This document shows positions 1 through 8,394 of a stretch of 56,815 nt of DNA, in pieces (the first letter of the stretch is position 1; each line of letters opens with the position of its first letter). The translations under genes and the position numbers were made by a program. The notes under the pieces are model-generated. The model did no database searches, was not told where the DNA came from, and saw only the letters and a program-made list of their open reading frames with translations. Source of the stretch: Candidatus Bathyarchaeota archaeon (lineage in GTDB: Archaea > Thermoproteota > Bathyarchaeia > TCS64); the NCBI GenBank assembly GCA_002726865.1, contig PBSW01000019.1:1-56815 (forward strand), in the 5' to 3' direction.

Positions 1-914
1 TAGATCATATTTTCTAATGGTTTGTAATTATAACCTTTTTCAGAATTAGGCCATAACCCATTCCAGATCAAATAGGCATTACCATTATTTGACTTTTAGA
101 ACCTGCTTTCTTTCGACTCACCCATTTTTCCAGTGATAGGGGCTGGGAGATCCTAAGATACAGAGCCACCCTCGATCAACTCCTGGACCTCAACCATCAG
201 CTCCTCGAAGAAAACGATCATCAGGGGCGAGGTCTACCCTTTAACGTCTTCTGTATCGAAAAATAACTTGCCTAACGGATCTGTTATGTTTAATGCGCAT
301 GTGATTACTGAAATATTATTTTAACATCATATAAAGATTATAATAATTCTTTTTAAACATGTGTTTTCTAGACAGCCTTTAAGGTTGTCTTCGCTCACAG
401 GACACAATCATCTCCTCAGCTATCCATATTTTCATAAAAAATAAATACTTAGCAATCAAATAGCGGCTGCTCCCGCTAGGCTAGAAGGAGGCCCCCACCT
501 CTTCGGCTGAACCAGGAGCATACTCTCGCAAACCAAGCACCCCCGAAAAAACAATTCATTGAACAGCACACCAGTCCTGAGGAGGCCTCATCACCGGAGA
601 ACGCCGATTAGGGTGCAAGGAGCATGGAAGTCATCCCCTAGAGAGAGATGAGACTGGGAAAAACCAACCTCAGATAGGAACATCCTCAAGATTATGAACT
701 ATCATATGAATGACATAGAAAATAGAAAAATCTCGCATATGAAACCGTATCCATTGACTCCATCCCTATATGCCCCAGAGATGCTTCGTCAAATCCTACG
801 TTCTCAGGAGATTCAGGTCTTGTTATGAGCTCACCCAAAGGAGCTCGAGAGTTGCTCTGAAAAAGGCCGTGATCAATGCAACCACCACGGTATCGCTAAG
901 CACTATTTCGCCGT
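1..914. other. Gene-free stretch, possible decayed frame
   Basis: No complete gene is visible here. On the + strand about 92-266 reads as an open frame ending in TAA at 264-266, with protein-like residues (EILRYRATLDQLLDL) but no start codon and a stop just upstream, so it is at best a gene remnant. An imperfect palindrome lies at 370-390, with arms AGACA and TGTCT around CCTTTAAGG. The rest is AT-rich and shows no RNA gene that I recognise. Confidence 0.3.
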
Positions 915-2174
915 TCATCTAGCCATATAACCCAATACGTCGAACTGTATCTCCCTAAGCTCCTCTATGAGAACCAGGCGTCTCTGGAGCGTGGGGCACG
1001 CTAATAACTCATCCACGAGCGCCTCTGAGATATAGAGAGTTTCAAGCTCCTGAGTGTTCCTGATGCGGATCATCCGCGACTTTCTTGGGTGTATAGGTCC
1101 GCTTATCCTAATGGCTGTGGCTATAGCATCGCGGTCATTTGCCAAATAGGGGGGAGTCTTCCCCGTGTGACCGCTTCCCTGGGTGAGGCAGTTCACATAG
1201 GTCTTATGATGATCGATCTTATCAAAAGCCCTTCTAGTGGTTAGGTCTGCAAGCCCTAAACCGATCGCGTTCCCATGGGTCTCCTCCGAGAGGTCGAGCA
1301 CCACTATCTTTTTGATCTCCGCCGCCCTCGGATCGTATTCTCCTGGCATCCAGAACTTCCCTGTGACGTTGGTATCCATCCCAACCCCGCTAATATTTTT
1401 CCCGATTTCCTCAATCACAAGCACATCGATATCCCTGAAGGGCAGTCGGGGTAACAGGTTCTTTGCGATCTCCAGCAACTTTTTTTCCTGCTCATAGAAC
1501 TCCTCAGGGAGCAATGCGTGGATCTCTGCAGTCTTGTGATGAGCGTTCTCCAGCAACGCCAAGCCCATAACAATGTTGGTTCTTTCTATGATGACCCTCC
1601 CCGCCTCGGGGAGTATTCGATGGTAACCAACGTATTTGTGCCAGTGGATCATCTCAGCCCCCTTCTGGTTTCCGAGACCTATCGCCAGCATCTTCAAGAG
1701 ACCCGACTCAATCTCGCCCTTGAAGTCTGTATGAGGCTTGACTCTACCCACGACAAAGATCCCGTCCGCCTCTAGGACTTTACGGCTGAGATAGACATCA
1801 ACTCCGTCTGGTAGAGTTCCGATCATCTGAACCTCCATGCTAGCCTCGATAGGGGCACCCACAGATTCCTCACTGATGCCCAGGCTACTAAGTACCTCAA
1901 TCTGTCCTTCTGGAGTGGCGCCTCCGTGACTCCCCATAGCGGTTATTATGAACGGCTCAGCTCCAACTGCTTGGAGTTCGGCCACGACAGTCTTGAGGAT
2001 CAAAGATATATCCGTGATTCCCCTGCTCCCCGCGGTCACCGCGATGCGTTGCCCCTGTTTCACCCGATCTCCGAGATTCTTCTTCGCTAGCTCAGATTTT
2101 ATCTTAGCCGAGATATCAGAGATCTCAGGTTGATGAAATATCTGCCTAGCCTCGGCCATCTTTGGGAGGTTCAT
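915..2174 (-). CDS. LarA-like (lactate racemase N-domain family) protein
   Basis: The 419-residue protein belongs to the DUF2088/LarA family, whose founding member is the nickel-pincer lactate racemase; most archaeal members have unknown substrates. Visible family features are GSRG (49-52) and GSHGG (81-85) in the N-terminal domain and the PHTDFKG core (147-153). The length agrees with LarA proteins (about 420). The ATG start is 40 bases from an AT-rich stretch. No larB, larC or larE maturation genes lie nearby, so racemase activity is not supported by context; it may act on another 2-hydroxy acid or sugar acid. The family assignment is firm and the substrate is unknown. Confidence 0.75.
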   Translation of the reverse strand: MNLPKMAEARQIFHQPEISDISAKIKSELAKKNLGDRVKQGQRIAVTAGSRGITDISLILKTVVAELQAVGAEPFIITAMGSHGGATPEGQIEVLSSLGISEESVGAPIEASMEVQMIGTLPDGVDVYLSRKVLEADGIFVVGRVKPHTDFKGEIESGLLKMLAIGLGNQKGAEMIHWHKYVGYHRILPEAGRVIIERTNIVMGLALLENAHHKTAEIHALLPEEFYEQEKKLLEIAKNLLPRLPFRDIDVLVIEEIGKNISGVGMDTNVTGKFWMPGEYDPRAAEIKKIVVLDLSEETHGNAIGLGLADLTTRRAFDKIDHHKTYVNCLTQGSGHTGKTPPYLANDRDAIATAIRISGPIHPRKSRMIRIRNTQELETLYISEALVDELLACPTLQRRLVLIEELREIQFDVLGYMAR

Positions 2175-2334
2175 AACTTGGAATAGGGCAATAGGCTTAA
2201 GGTTTTTATTGTAATTCCTCTTACAAGCGCAACAAACATTACATTGTTAGAAGACAAAATTTGCCAATAAATCTTTATCATAAGGTCTCTATGTGCCGAT
2301 GATCCGTAATCCTGTAGCCGATAAACACATGTAA

Positions 2335-2595
2335 TTCTTTACAGAGTTTGATAGAGATTTCCGGGTTCTACTATTAACACGAGGATTACGCTCATTCAGC
2401 GCCGCCATACTAACCGTTTGTTTCACTATCTATATGAGCAAACTAGGGGCACCCCCAGCACAACTGGGGATTATATTCACAGGAATGGCGTTGGTAGCAA
2501 ATATGAGAAGTTTGGGTGAAGGACTAATTGCTGATCTTTTAGATAGAAAACGGGTACTTTGCATTTATTTATGTTCTTTGGATATTCATGAATAA
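2335..2595 (+). pseudogene. Remnant of a major facilitator transporter N-terminus
   Basis: An open frame without a start codon, preceded by TAA at 2332 and ending with TAA at 2593, translates to a typical MFS N-terminus: a charged start (DRDFRVLLLTRGLRS), a hydrophobic helix, YMSKLGAPPAQLG, a second helix, and DLLDRKRVL matching the loop 2-3 motif. Full-length MFS proteins have about 400 residues and only about 85 codons remain. It is a truncated, probably silent gene. The flanks 2175-2334 and 2596-2701 hold nothing else that I recognise. Confidence 0.55.
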
Positions 2596-2701
2596 ATAGT
2601 TTCAATGGTTAAAATCTTCAATCCTATATCCTATTCGTACCGGTTTGAAAAAATATATAATGTGTAACATCGTGCGCGAAAATATTTATGATGTTTTATA
2701 A

Positions 2702-2834
2702 TGGTGGGGCCGGAAGGATTTGAACCCTCGACATTTGGGTGTCCCGCTCCAAAAACTCGTCATCCCCTCACGGGTCAGCATCCAACTATATACTTTCTGG
2801 AGCCCAACGTCATGCCAGGCTAGACCACAGCCCC
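2702..2834 (-). tRNA. tRNA-Trp (CCA) with intron
   Basis: The acceptor arms GGGGCTG and CGGCCCC pair, followed by discriminator A and an encoded CCA. The T-arm is GAGGG TTCAAAT CCTTC. The anticodon stem TTGGG/CCCAA encloses CTCCAG, giving anticodon CCA after removal of an intron of about 56 bases (about 2741-2796) at the usual position 37/38. The intron contains CTGA and ATGACGA, which resemble box D' and box C' of C/D guide RNAs; in several archaea the tRNA-Trp intron guides methylation of its own tRNA. That role here is only a possibility, because outer C and D boxes are not clear. Confidence 0.88.
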
Positions 2835-2860
2835 TTGCAGACACCGCTACAACCCACCAG

Positions 2861-2869
2861 ATAAATAAG
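2861..2869 (-). promoter_or_regulatory. TATA box of tRNA-Trp
   Basis: On the minus strand TTATTTAT lies 27-35 bases before the tRNA 5' end, the normal archaeal TATA distance. Confidence 0.5.
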
Positions 2870-3320
2870 CATTACCACCCCCAGGAAATCCTATAGTCGG
2901 AAACCTCCCCGCCCCCGAGATCCAATGCTTATCCTGTCCCCACATCAGAACACCACGGACGATCCTCCGGTTCAGGAGACCCATGCTCCCCGAAATCAAG
3001 GAAAGCAACAAGACTGCAACCTGTAGCCCTACCAAGACCATACGTTAAGAAGGCAACAGATACAACCCCTAAACTGAATTATTCAGAGCCGTTCCCAACT
3101 CTATCAAAATACACTGCCTTTATTGGCAAACCCTGGATGAGATGACCATAGAAGATGATAAAATAGAAGGGGTACTCTATCTCCACAAATTCCGAGAAGA
3201 GTAGCCTCCGATCTTAAAAAATAGGTAAACTCAAACAGACAGTTTTAGTTGTTGATTCCGGTACAGAGGGTTGTTTCAGACCGTATAATTAAATCCAGTA
3301 AAGGTACCTGTGAAATCAAG
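2870..3320. other. Intergenic stretch before purB
   Basis: I see no gene here. A 64-codon minus-strand frame at 2847-3041 overlaps the tRNA promoter and has no family features. TATAATTAAAT at 3285-3295 is a likely TATA box for purB, 26-36 bases before the GTG at 3321. Confidence 0.4.
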
Positions 3321-4760
3321 GTGCATCCCTTGGTCAACCCCAACATACTCTCCCAGAGATACGCCACCCGGGAGATGAACGCTATATTCTCAGAGGAAGG
3401 CAAAGCAAGATATGAGAGAGACCTCTGGCTCGCTGTCCTAAATGCCCAGAAAGAACTGGGCCTTGAGATCCCCATGGAGGCTATCGAAGCTTACCAGAAG
3501 GCAAAGGCCGAGATAGACCTGGGCCTAATCAAGGAGATCGAGATGAGGACTAAGCACGATGTCAAGGCAAAAATCGAGGCCTACAACATCGTCTCTGGGG
3601 ACTACGAGTACCTCCACATGGGAATGACTAGCCGAGATCTCACAGACAATGTAGAGCAGCTTCAGATCAAGAAGGCCGGACGCATCCTCCTCGGAAAGTA
3701 CGTTTCGGTCCTCCAGCACCTCCTTGACAAGGCCGACGAGTACAGGCACATTGGAATAGCCGCCAGGACACACCACCAGGCAGCCCAACCTACCCTCTTA
3801 GGACGGCGATTCGCCATGTGGGCTGAGGAGCTCCATAGTCATCTAACAAACTATGAAAAGTACCTAGACTCATACCCCCTCAGAGGCATCAAAGGCGCTG
3901 TAGGCACCCAATTCGACATGGCTAACCTAATGGGATCCCCGGAGAAAGCTAGCCTCCTTGAAGAGAAAGTGGCCAAATCCCTGGGATTCACAGAAATCTT
4001 GAATGCCCCCGGCCAAGTCTATCCCAGGAGCCTCGACTATACGCTTATAAGCCACCTTGTAGCCCTCGCCTCGGCATGTGAGAGCTTCGCTAAGACCATC
4101 CGTCTCATGGCGGGATATGAGCTTGTCACCGAAGGATTCAAGGAGGGCCAGGTGGGGAGCAGCGTTATGCCCCACAAGATGAATACCCGAAGCACAGAGC
4201 GGATCTGTGCATTCTCACACCTCCTAAAGATGTACTCAGATGGTGCCTCCCGTCTCGCGGGAGACCAGTGGGAGGAGGGAGACGTATCGTGCTCTGCCCT
4301 CCGCAGAGTCATAATACCTGATGCGTATTACGCCAGCGACGGCCTCGTCGAAACTGCCCTCACAGTACTCAACCAGATGGGAATATACCCAACCATCATA
4401 GAGGAGGAACTCGACAGATACCTCCCGTTCCTCGCGACTACGTCCATCTTGGGCGTAGCCCTTAGTCATGGAATGGGCAGAGAGAAAGCCTACAACATCA
4501 TCAAGACTCACGCTATAGCTGAAGCCCTCAGAATGCGAGAACAGGGCACCCAGAAGAACAAACTCGTCCATTCCCTTGCCCAAGACTCAGACTTCAAGGC
4601 ATCAGGAATAACAGCTGACGAGCTCAATGAGATCTTAAAGGATAGAACACGATTCATAGGGAACGCGTACAACCAGATCGACGCAGTGAAAGCGAAAGTT
4701 CAACCCCTCATCCAGAGGCACTCTACTGAGGCCCAATATGAACCTAAGGATATTCTTTGA
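3321..4760 (+). CDS. purB: Adenylosuccinate lyase
   Basis: Cleaves SAICAR to AICAR in purine synthesis and adenylosuccinate to AMP, releasing fumarate. The fumarase/ASL superfamily features are present: TKHDV near residue 77, HMGMTSRD near 100, a THHQ histidine near 150, and the signature GSSVMPHKMN near 279. I prefer the GTG at 3321: it begins VHPL, like other archaeal PurB proteins, and lies about 30 bases after a TATA-like element. An in-frame TTG at 3249 would add 24 residues with no family match. From the GTG the protein is 479 residues, slightly longer than the usual 430-460. No other purine genes flank it. Confidence 0.92.
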   Translation: MHPLVNPNILSQRYATREMNAIFSEEGKARYERDLWLAVLNAQKELGLEIPMEAIEAYQKAKAEIDLGLIKEIEMRTKHDVKAKIEAYNIVSGDYEYLHMGMTSRDLTDNVEQLQIKKAGRILLGKYVSVLQHLLDKADEYRHIGIAARTHHQAAQPTLLGRRFAMWAEELHSHLTNYEKYLDSYPLRGIKGAVGTQFDMANLMGSPEKASLLEEKVAKSLGFTEILNAPGQVYPRSLDYTLISHLVALASACESFAKTIRLMAGYELVTEGFKEGQVGSSVMPHKMNTRSTERICAFSHLLKMYSDGASRLAGDQWEEGDVSCSALRRVIIPDAYYASDGLVETALTVLNQMGIYPTIIEEELDRYLPFLATTSILGVALSHGMGREKAYNIIKTHAIAEALRMREQGTQKNKLVHSLAQDSDFKASGITADELNEILKDRTRFIGNAYNQIDAVKAKVQPLIQRHSTEAQYEPKDIL

Positions 4761-4777
4761 AGCTTACCACCGAAATG

Positions 4778-4784
4778 TTTAAAG
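4778..4784 (+). promoter_or_regulatory. TATA box of 5S rRNA
   Basis: TTTAAAG lies 24-30 bases before the predicted 5' end of the 5S gene, indicating its own promoter rather than a 16S-23S operon. Confidence 0.5.
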
Positions 4785-4807
4785 AAGCGCACCAGTGCCG
4801 TTTTTAT

Positions 4808-4930
4808 GGGTAGCCGGCCAAAGGGCGTGGGTTCCACCCGAACTCATTCCGAACTCGGAAGTTAAACCACGCTCCGTTTGCGGCGGTAGTGATGTCTTCG
4901 GCCTCGCAAAACCGTGAAAGCTGGTAGCCC
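4808..4930 (+). rRNA. rrf: 5S ribosomal RNA
   Basis: The 5' strand GGGTAGCCGGC pairs with the 3' strand GCTGGTAGCCC except for one A-A mismatch, closing helix I. The inside shows the conserved CCGAACTCGGAAGTTAAACC segment of helix III and loop C. Length is about 123 bases; flanking ATGGGT and ACCCAT could extend the terminal helix by 2-3 bases. It stands alone, with no 16S, 23S or tRNA linked, as is common in TACK archaea. Confidence 0.93.
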
Positions 4931-5021
4931 ACCCATTCTAAAAGATCAAAGAATCGAGTATTATGGAAGGCTCTAAGATGAACATTTATAAAAAAGAAGA
5001 GAGTTTCAGTTGCTGATCTAT

Positions 5022-6146
5022 ATGTATATTCAGGTCGGCCAGCTTCTCCAGAATCAGAGTGATATCGGGATGGTTCTCCAGACCCTCTTTAGCCTAAGCT
5101 TTATTGTCTACCTATTCTATGCACAACGGATCCAGGCGATGAGCATGCTCAGGGCCATAGAAGGTACCCTCCGCAAGGTCAAAGAGATTAGGGACAAGGG
5201 GTACAACACCTCCATTGAGGAGGTAAAAAAGGCCTCAGAGGATGATTTTGATCCCACCCCAGAGGTAGAGAGATTCCTCGAGCATTTTTTCATCCCTCCC
5301 ACGAGTTTGGATCCTGCCGGGATTGTCGGTAAAATGGGGCAGCTCCTCAACGTCAGGGAGAATATATTTGAGGCCGAGGTGCGAAGTATGGCACCCAAGG
5401 CGTCCGATAGTGAGATTAACAATTTAGAGAACCTTCTGGAAGCAAGCCTCGCCCTAAATGTTTACCATAAAGTGATTCGACACTTTTACCTCCTCGGCAA
5501 AAAGACCATGAACATCTATGTCATCATGCAGATCCATATGATCCTCCCCATGATCGTCAGGGAGATCGAGGCATACAGTCGTGCCCTCCAAGCGTTTAAA
5601 GAGGGTATACCCATAGGGGACAGCGTCGGCCCCCTCGTTGCTGCTCGTCTAATGCATGGCCATAAATGGAGCGAAATCGCAAAGGAGATGGTCGTCGCAG
5701 AGGTCCCCTACAATGGACGTACCCTCATTATCACTAAGGCCAAGGGACCCGGGGGCTCCGTGGGGAAGCCAGGAGACGCGATTGAGAACATACTTAACAG
5801 CCGAAAAGGACGTAAGAAAGTGGACGCAGTTATAATGGTAGACGCCGCCGGTAAACTCGAGGGAGAACCTACTGGAGGCATCGCTGAGGGAGTCGGAGCC
5901 GCCATCGGAGGCATCGGGGTAGAGAAGCATAAGATAGAGGAAGCTATCAAGAAGCATAATATCCCTCTATACGCCATCGCCATCAAGCAGGACATCACCC
6001 ACGTTGTCGCCCCCTTGGTAAAGGAGCTCTATACCGCCTGTGACACCGCCGTTGAGACGGTCAAACGCATAGTGGACCATAGAACCAAGGAGGGAGACAC
6101 CGTCCTCGTGGCCGGCATTGGTAACACTGTGGGGGTTGCCCAATGA
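5022..6146 (+). CDS. DUF1512 family protein
   Basis: The protein matches the archaeal DUF1512 family, which has no known biochemical role. One hydrophobic helix (about residues 15-33) near the N-terminus suggests membrane anchoring, followed by a soluble domain rich in small residues (GPGGSVGKPG, EGVGAAIGGIG) that suggests nucleotide or phosphate binding loops. I favour the ATG at 5022 because a TATA element (TTTATAAA) lies at 4984-4991; a TTG at 5010 is in frame. Its stop overlaps the start of the next gene by four bases (ATGA), so the two are probably translated together. Confidence 0.8.
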   Translation: MYIQVGQLLQNQSDIGMVLQTLFSLSFIVYLFYAQRIQAMSMLRAIEGTLRKVKEIRDKGYNTSIEEVKKASEDDFDPTPEVERFLEHFFIPPTSLDPAGIVGKMGQLLNVRENIFEAEVRSMAPKASDSEINNLENLLEASLALNVYHKVIRHFYLLGKKTMNIYVIMQIHMILPMIVREIEAYSRALQAFKEGIPIGDSVGPLVAARLMHGHKWSEIAKEMVVAEVPYNGRTLIITKAKGPGGSVGKPGDAIENILNSRKGRKKVDAVIMVDAAGKLEGEPTGGIAEGVGAAIGGIGVEKHKIEEAIKKHNIPLYAIAIKQDITHVVAPLVKELYTACDTAVETVKRIVDHRTKEGDTVLVAGIGNTVGVAQ

Positions 6147-6562
6147 CCACCCGCATGACCAACGCCAAATCCAGTACCCCAATAATGAGTCTTAGCTGGA
6201 TCAGCCGCATATCTTTAATTGTCCTTGGGTTAGTCAGCCTCTTCTTCCTCGGGCTAGGATTCCAGACTTACGGAGGAGAGAACTCCGATCAAGGAAACAT
6301 GTACATCCTCTTAGGTACAGCAGGCTTGGCCATGATCGGCTACATGTTCTTCAGAACAAAGGCGGTATCAAGCCAGAAGCCCCCCGTTGAAAAGGCAGAG
6401 GTCATCACAATACTTGAGTGCCACAGCTGCAATCTTAAAAGGGTCAGGGATTTCCAACGGGGAGACTATATATACAAGAGCGATGAGGACTGCACAAGAT
6501 GCGAGGAAATCATGACCATCAAGGGCATTCACCGGAAAGCTGAACCCAAAAAGAAACGTTAG
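6143..6562 (+). CDS. Membrane protein with C-terminal zinc ribbon
   Basis: The protein has 139 residues. Two hydrophobic segments (about residues 22-43 and 53-69) form a hairpin in the membrane. The C-terminal part has a CHSC...CTRC pair (about residues 92-95 and 115-118), a likely zinc ribbon facing the cytoplasm, and ends in a lysine-rich tail. Its start overlaps the DUF1512 stop (ATGA), so the two proteins probably act together. I do not recognise a named family. The gene ends in TAG, which is relevant to the interrupted arsC discussed below, and its last four bases overlap the convergent map gene. Confidence 0.7.
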   Translation: MTTRMTNAKSSTPIMSLSWISRISLIVLGLVSLFFLGLGFQTYGGENSDQGNMYILLGTAGLAMIGYMFFRTKAVSSQKPPVEKAEVITILECHSCNLKRVRDFQRGDYIYKSDEDCTRCEEIMTIKGIHRKAEPKKKR

Positions 6563-7413
6563 GCAGTCGTCACTGTACATCCGTCAGACTCTATTATCAC
6601 CGTGTGCTCCGCCTGAGCCACCGAAGCCCCACTTTTCTCTACGAGTTGGGGATACGAATGAACGCACTTCCCCTCTATCAGCTCCTCGAAAGCCTCGGTA
6701 TCTCCAGGGATCCACCTAGATGCAAAAGGTAGGGTTCTATGGCGAGTCTGGATCAGCTTGAGCATCTTCTTGGCGGCGTCACTCCGGACTCTCCTCTTTT
6801 TCAAGAATCGATAAATATTGCTGGGGGCTCCGTCTATGACATAGGCTGAGGCGTCTCGGGGAACCGCAAATGGCTCAATTGCATATACTTCGCCTTCCTT
6901 GAGCCTGTGGCCATTGGTGCCGCTGATATTAGGTATAGATTTGCCGGCGTGGACTATGTATCTGCCGAGCCTGTGGCCCGAAAGGTTGCGAATGGGAGTG
7001 AAGCCCCTGGACTTAATGGCCTTCTCGATAGCTGCACCGATATCAGACGCAACCACGCCAGCTCTTGCTATCTTAATCGCGGCCTCCAGACCAGCTACAG
7101 CAGCCTCAGCCATCGGAATATACTGGGGGTCAAGGCAAATGGTGACGGCGGTATCGGCGATATAACCATCGACGTGGACTCCTATATCAATTTTTACAAG
7201 GGACCCATCAGGGATTACCTTTGGATCCCCTAAAGGGGATGTGTAGTGGGCCGCGACCCCGTCGATATCAACGTTACAGGGAAATGCTGGGGCTCCCCCG
7301 AGTTTTCTGATATTGTCTTCAACGAAGCTGCAGATCTCGATGACAGGTCTTTCCACCTCAACATAGCTCCGGGTCTTTTCGCGCACCTGGGATGCTATGT
7401 GTCCAGCTTTCAT
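6559..7413 (-). CDS. map: Methionine aminopeptidase, type II
   Basis: Removes the initiator methionine from nascent proteins. The pita-bread fold metal ligands are visible: the two Asp residues in VKIDIGVHVDGYIADTAV (residues about 91-108), the His of SGHRLGRYIVHAG, the Glu of AIEPFA, and the C-terminal Glu region near EHTVII. The insertion before the last motifs (residues about 200-260) is typical of type II enzymes; 284 residues is near the archaeal norm of 295. TTATAC at 7436-7441, about 25 bases before the ATG, suggests leaderless transcription. It is convergent with the zinc-ribbon gene and overlaps its end by four bases. Confidence 0.92.
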   Translation of the reverse strand: MKAGHIASQVREKTRSYVEVERPVIEICSFVEDNIRKLGGAPAFPCNVDIDGVAAHYTSPLGDPKVIPDGSLVKIDIGVHVDGYIADTAVTICLDPQYIPMAEAAVAGLEAAIKIARAGVVASDIGAAIEKAIKSRGFTPIRNLSGHRLGRYIVHAGKSIPNISGTNGHRLKEGEVYAIEPFAVPRDASAYVIDGAPSNIYRFLKKRRVRSDAAKKMLKLIQTRHRTLPFASRWIPGDTEAFEELIEGKCVHSYPQLVEKSGASVAQAEHTVIIESDGCTVTTA

Positions 7414-7491
7414 TAAGGGTCCAAAAGTCTCCAGTGTATAACCTCCACGTTAAGTTGTAGTCCGATGAAAAAAGAGCTTTCCCAGATATCT

Positions 7492-7953
7492 TCATTTAAC
7501 GATGAGGATGGGCTTGGTGCAGGAGTCCACTACTCTGCGGGTTGTGCTCCCTAATATCCATCCCGTATAGCCCCCTATTCCCCTGCTTCCCATCACAATA
7601 AGATCTGCACCGTATTCTTGGGCGTATTTAGTAATGGTCGCCGAGGGACGCCCCTCCTTGAGAATAGAGTCGATGAGGAGGTTCGGATGTTTTTTCCTAA
7701 TCTTTGCTTTGGACTCATCAAGAACGTTCTTGTAAACGCGCCGCATCTTATCCTGATATTGGGCCATATCCTTTGCCGCAGATAGGGGTACACCCCCGAA
7801 CCCCTCGTCTGGAAACATAGGGATCATCACCCTTTGGACGACAATAAGCAGGATTAGCCTTGCCTTGAAAGTGGTAGCTAGCATGACGGCATGATCTAGT
7901 GCGTTGTCAGAGGGCTCAGAGCCGTCAATACTTACCAGGATCGTATTGTACAT
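7492..7953 (-). CDS. Universal stress protein (UspA family)
   Basis: A 153-residue single-domain Usp. The N-terminus ILVSIDGSEPS and the C-terminal GSRGIGGYTGWILGSTTRRVV contain the G-2x-G-9x-G-S/T nucleotide-binding motif, so it belongs to the ATP-binding group. TTATAAAA at 7986-7993 on the minus strand is a TATA box 33-40 bases before the ATG. It lies downstream of no obvious operon partner. A second Usp is at 22141-22599. Confidence 0.88.
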   Translation of the reverse strand: MYNTILVSIDGSEPSDNALDHAVMLATTFKARLILLIVVQRVMIPMFPDEGFGGVPLSAAKDMAQYQDKMRRVYKNVLDESKAKIRKKHPNLLIDSILKEGRPSATITKYAQEYGADLIVMGSRGIGGYTGWILGSTTRRVVDSCTKPILIVK

Positions 7954-7993
7954 TGTTTAATCATTTGAATATTTGAAAGGTTGCTTATAAAAT

Positions 7994-8360
7994 CCACCCA
8001 AACGGTCCTCTGACAGCTGTGTTCAGCCTCTAATCGGAAGAATATTAAGGGAAATATATCGCTAAACGATAAGCCACACTGATTCTCATCTTTGAAGCTG
8101 CAGACCCCCTTCCTCTATATTTTGCAGTTTCCAGGACGAATCTGGAGAACCCTAAATATTGGTGACCTGACTGGCAACTTTAAAACATTCTGAGACGGAT
8201 ATCATTGCAGTAATGGCAACGCTGAGGAGGGGGGTAAGTCCGCGGCGTTTCAGGATGGATTGCGCTATTGACGTGATCGATGGCTGTATCTTTAGGGGTG
8301 ATGTCCGCGCGCGGTGTTTTCTAGGTCCGCCTACGGATTAGAGGTTTTTGGAGACACAGG
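7994..8360. other. Intergenic stretch
   Basis: No gene recognised on either strand. The stretch contains a perfect CG palindrome, CCGCGCGCGG, at 8305-8314, one of the repeated CG elements of this window. Confidence 0.4.
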
Positions 8361-8367
8361 TTAAAAA
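8361..8367 (+). promoter_or_regulatory. TATA box of the first FAD oxidoreductase
   Basis: TTAAAAA lies 28-34 bases before the ATG at 8395. This supports that ATG rather than the GTG at 8374 as the start. Confidence 0.5.
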
Positions 8368-8394
8368 TGGGGGGTGCACTCCTATTTGATTGGT

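Noticed and set aside
580..680. RNase P or SRP RNA in the first kilobase
   Set aside because: Short paired segments exist, but none of the conserved core sequences of these RNAs is present.
2847..3041. Minus-strand frame of 64 codons
   Set aside because: It overlaps the tRNA-Trp promoter region and has no recognisable motif or composition of a protein.
8374..8394. GTG start for the first FAD oxidoreductase
   Set aside because: The TATA position and alignment with the paralogue favour the ATG at 8395.
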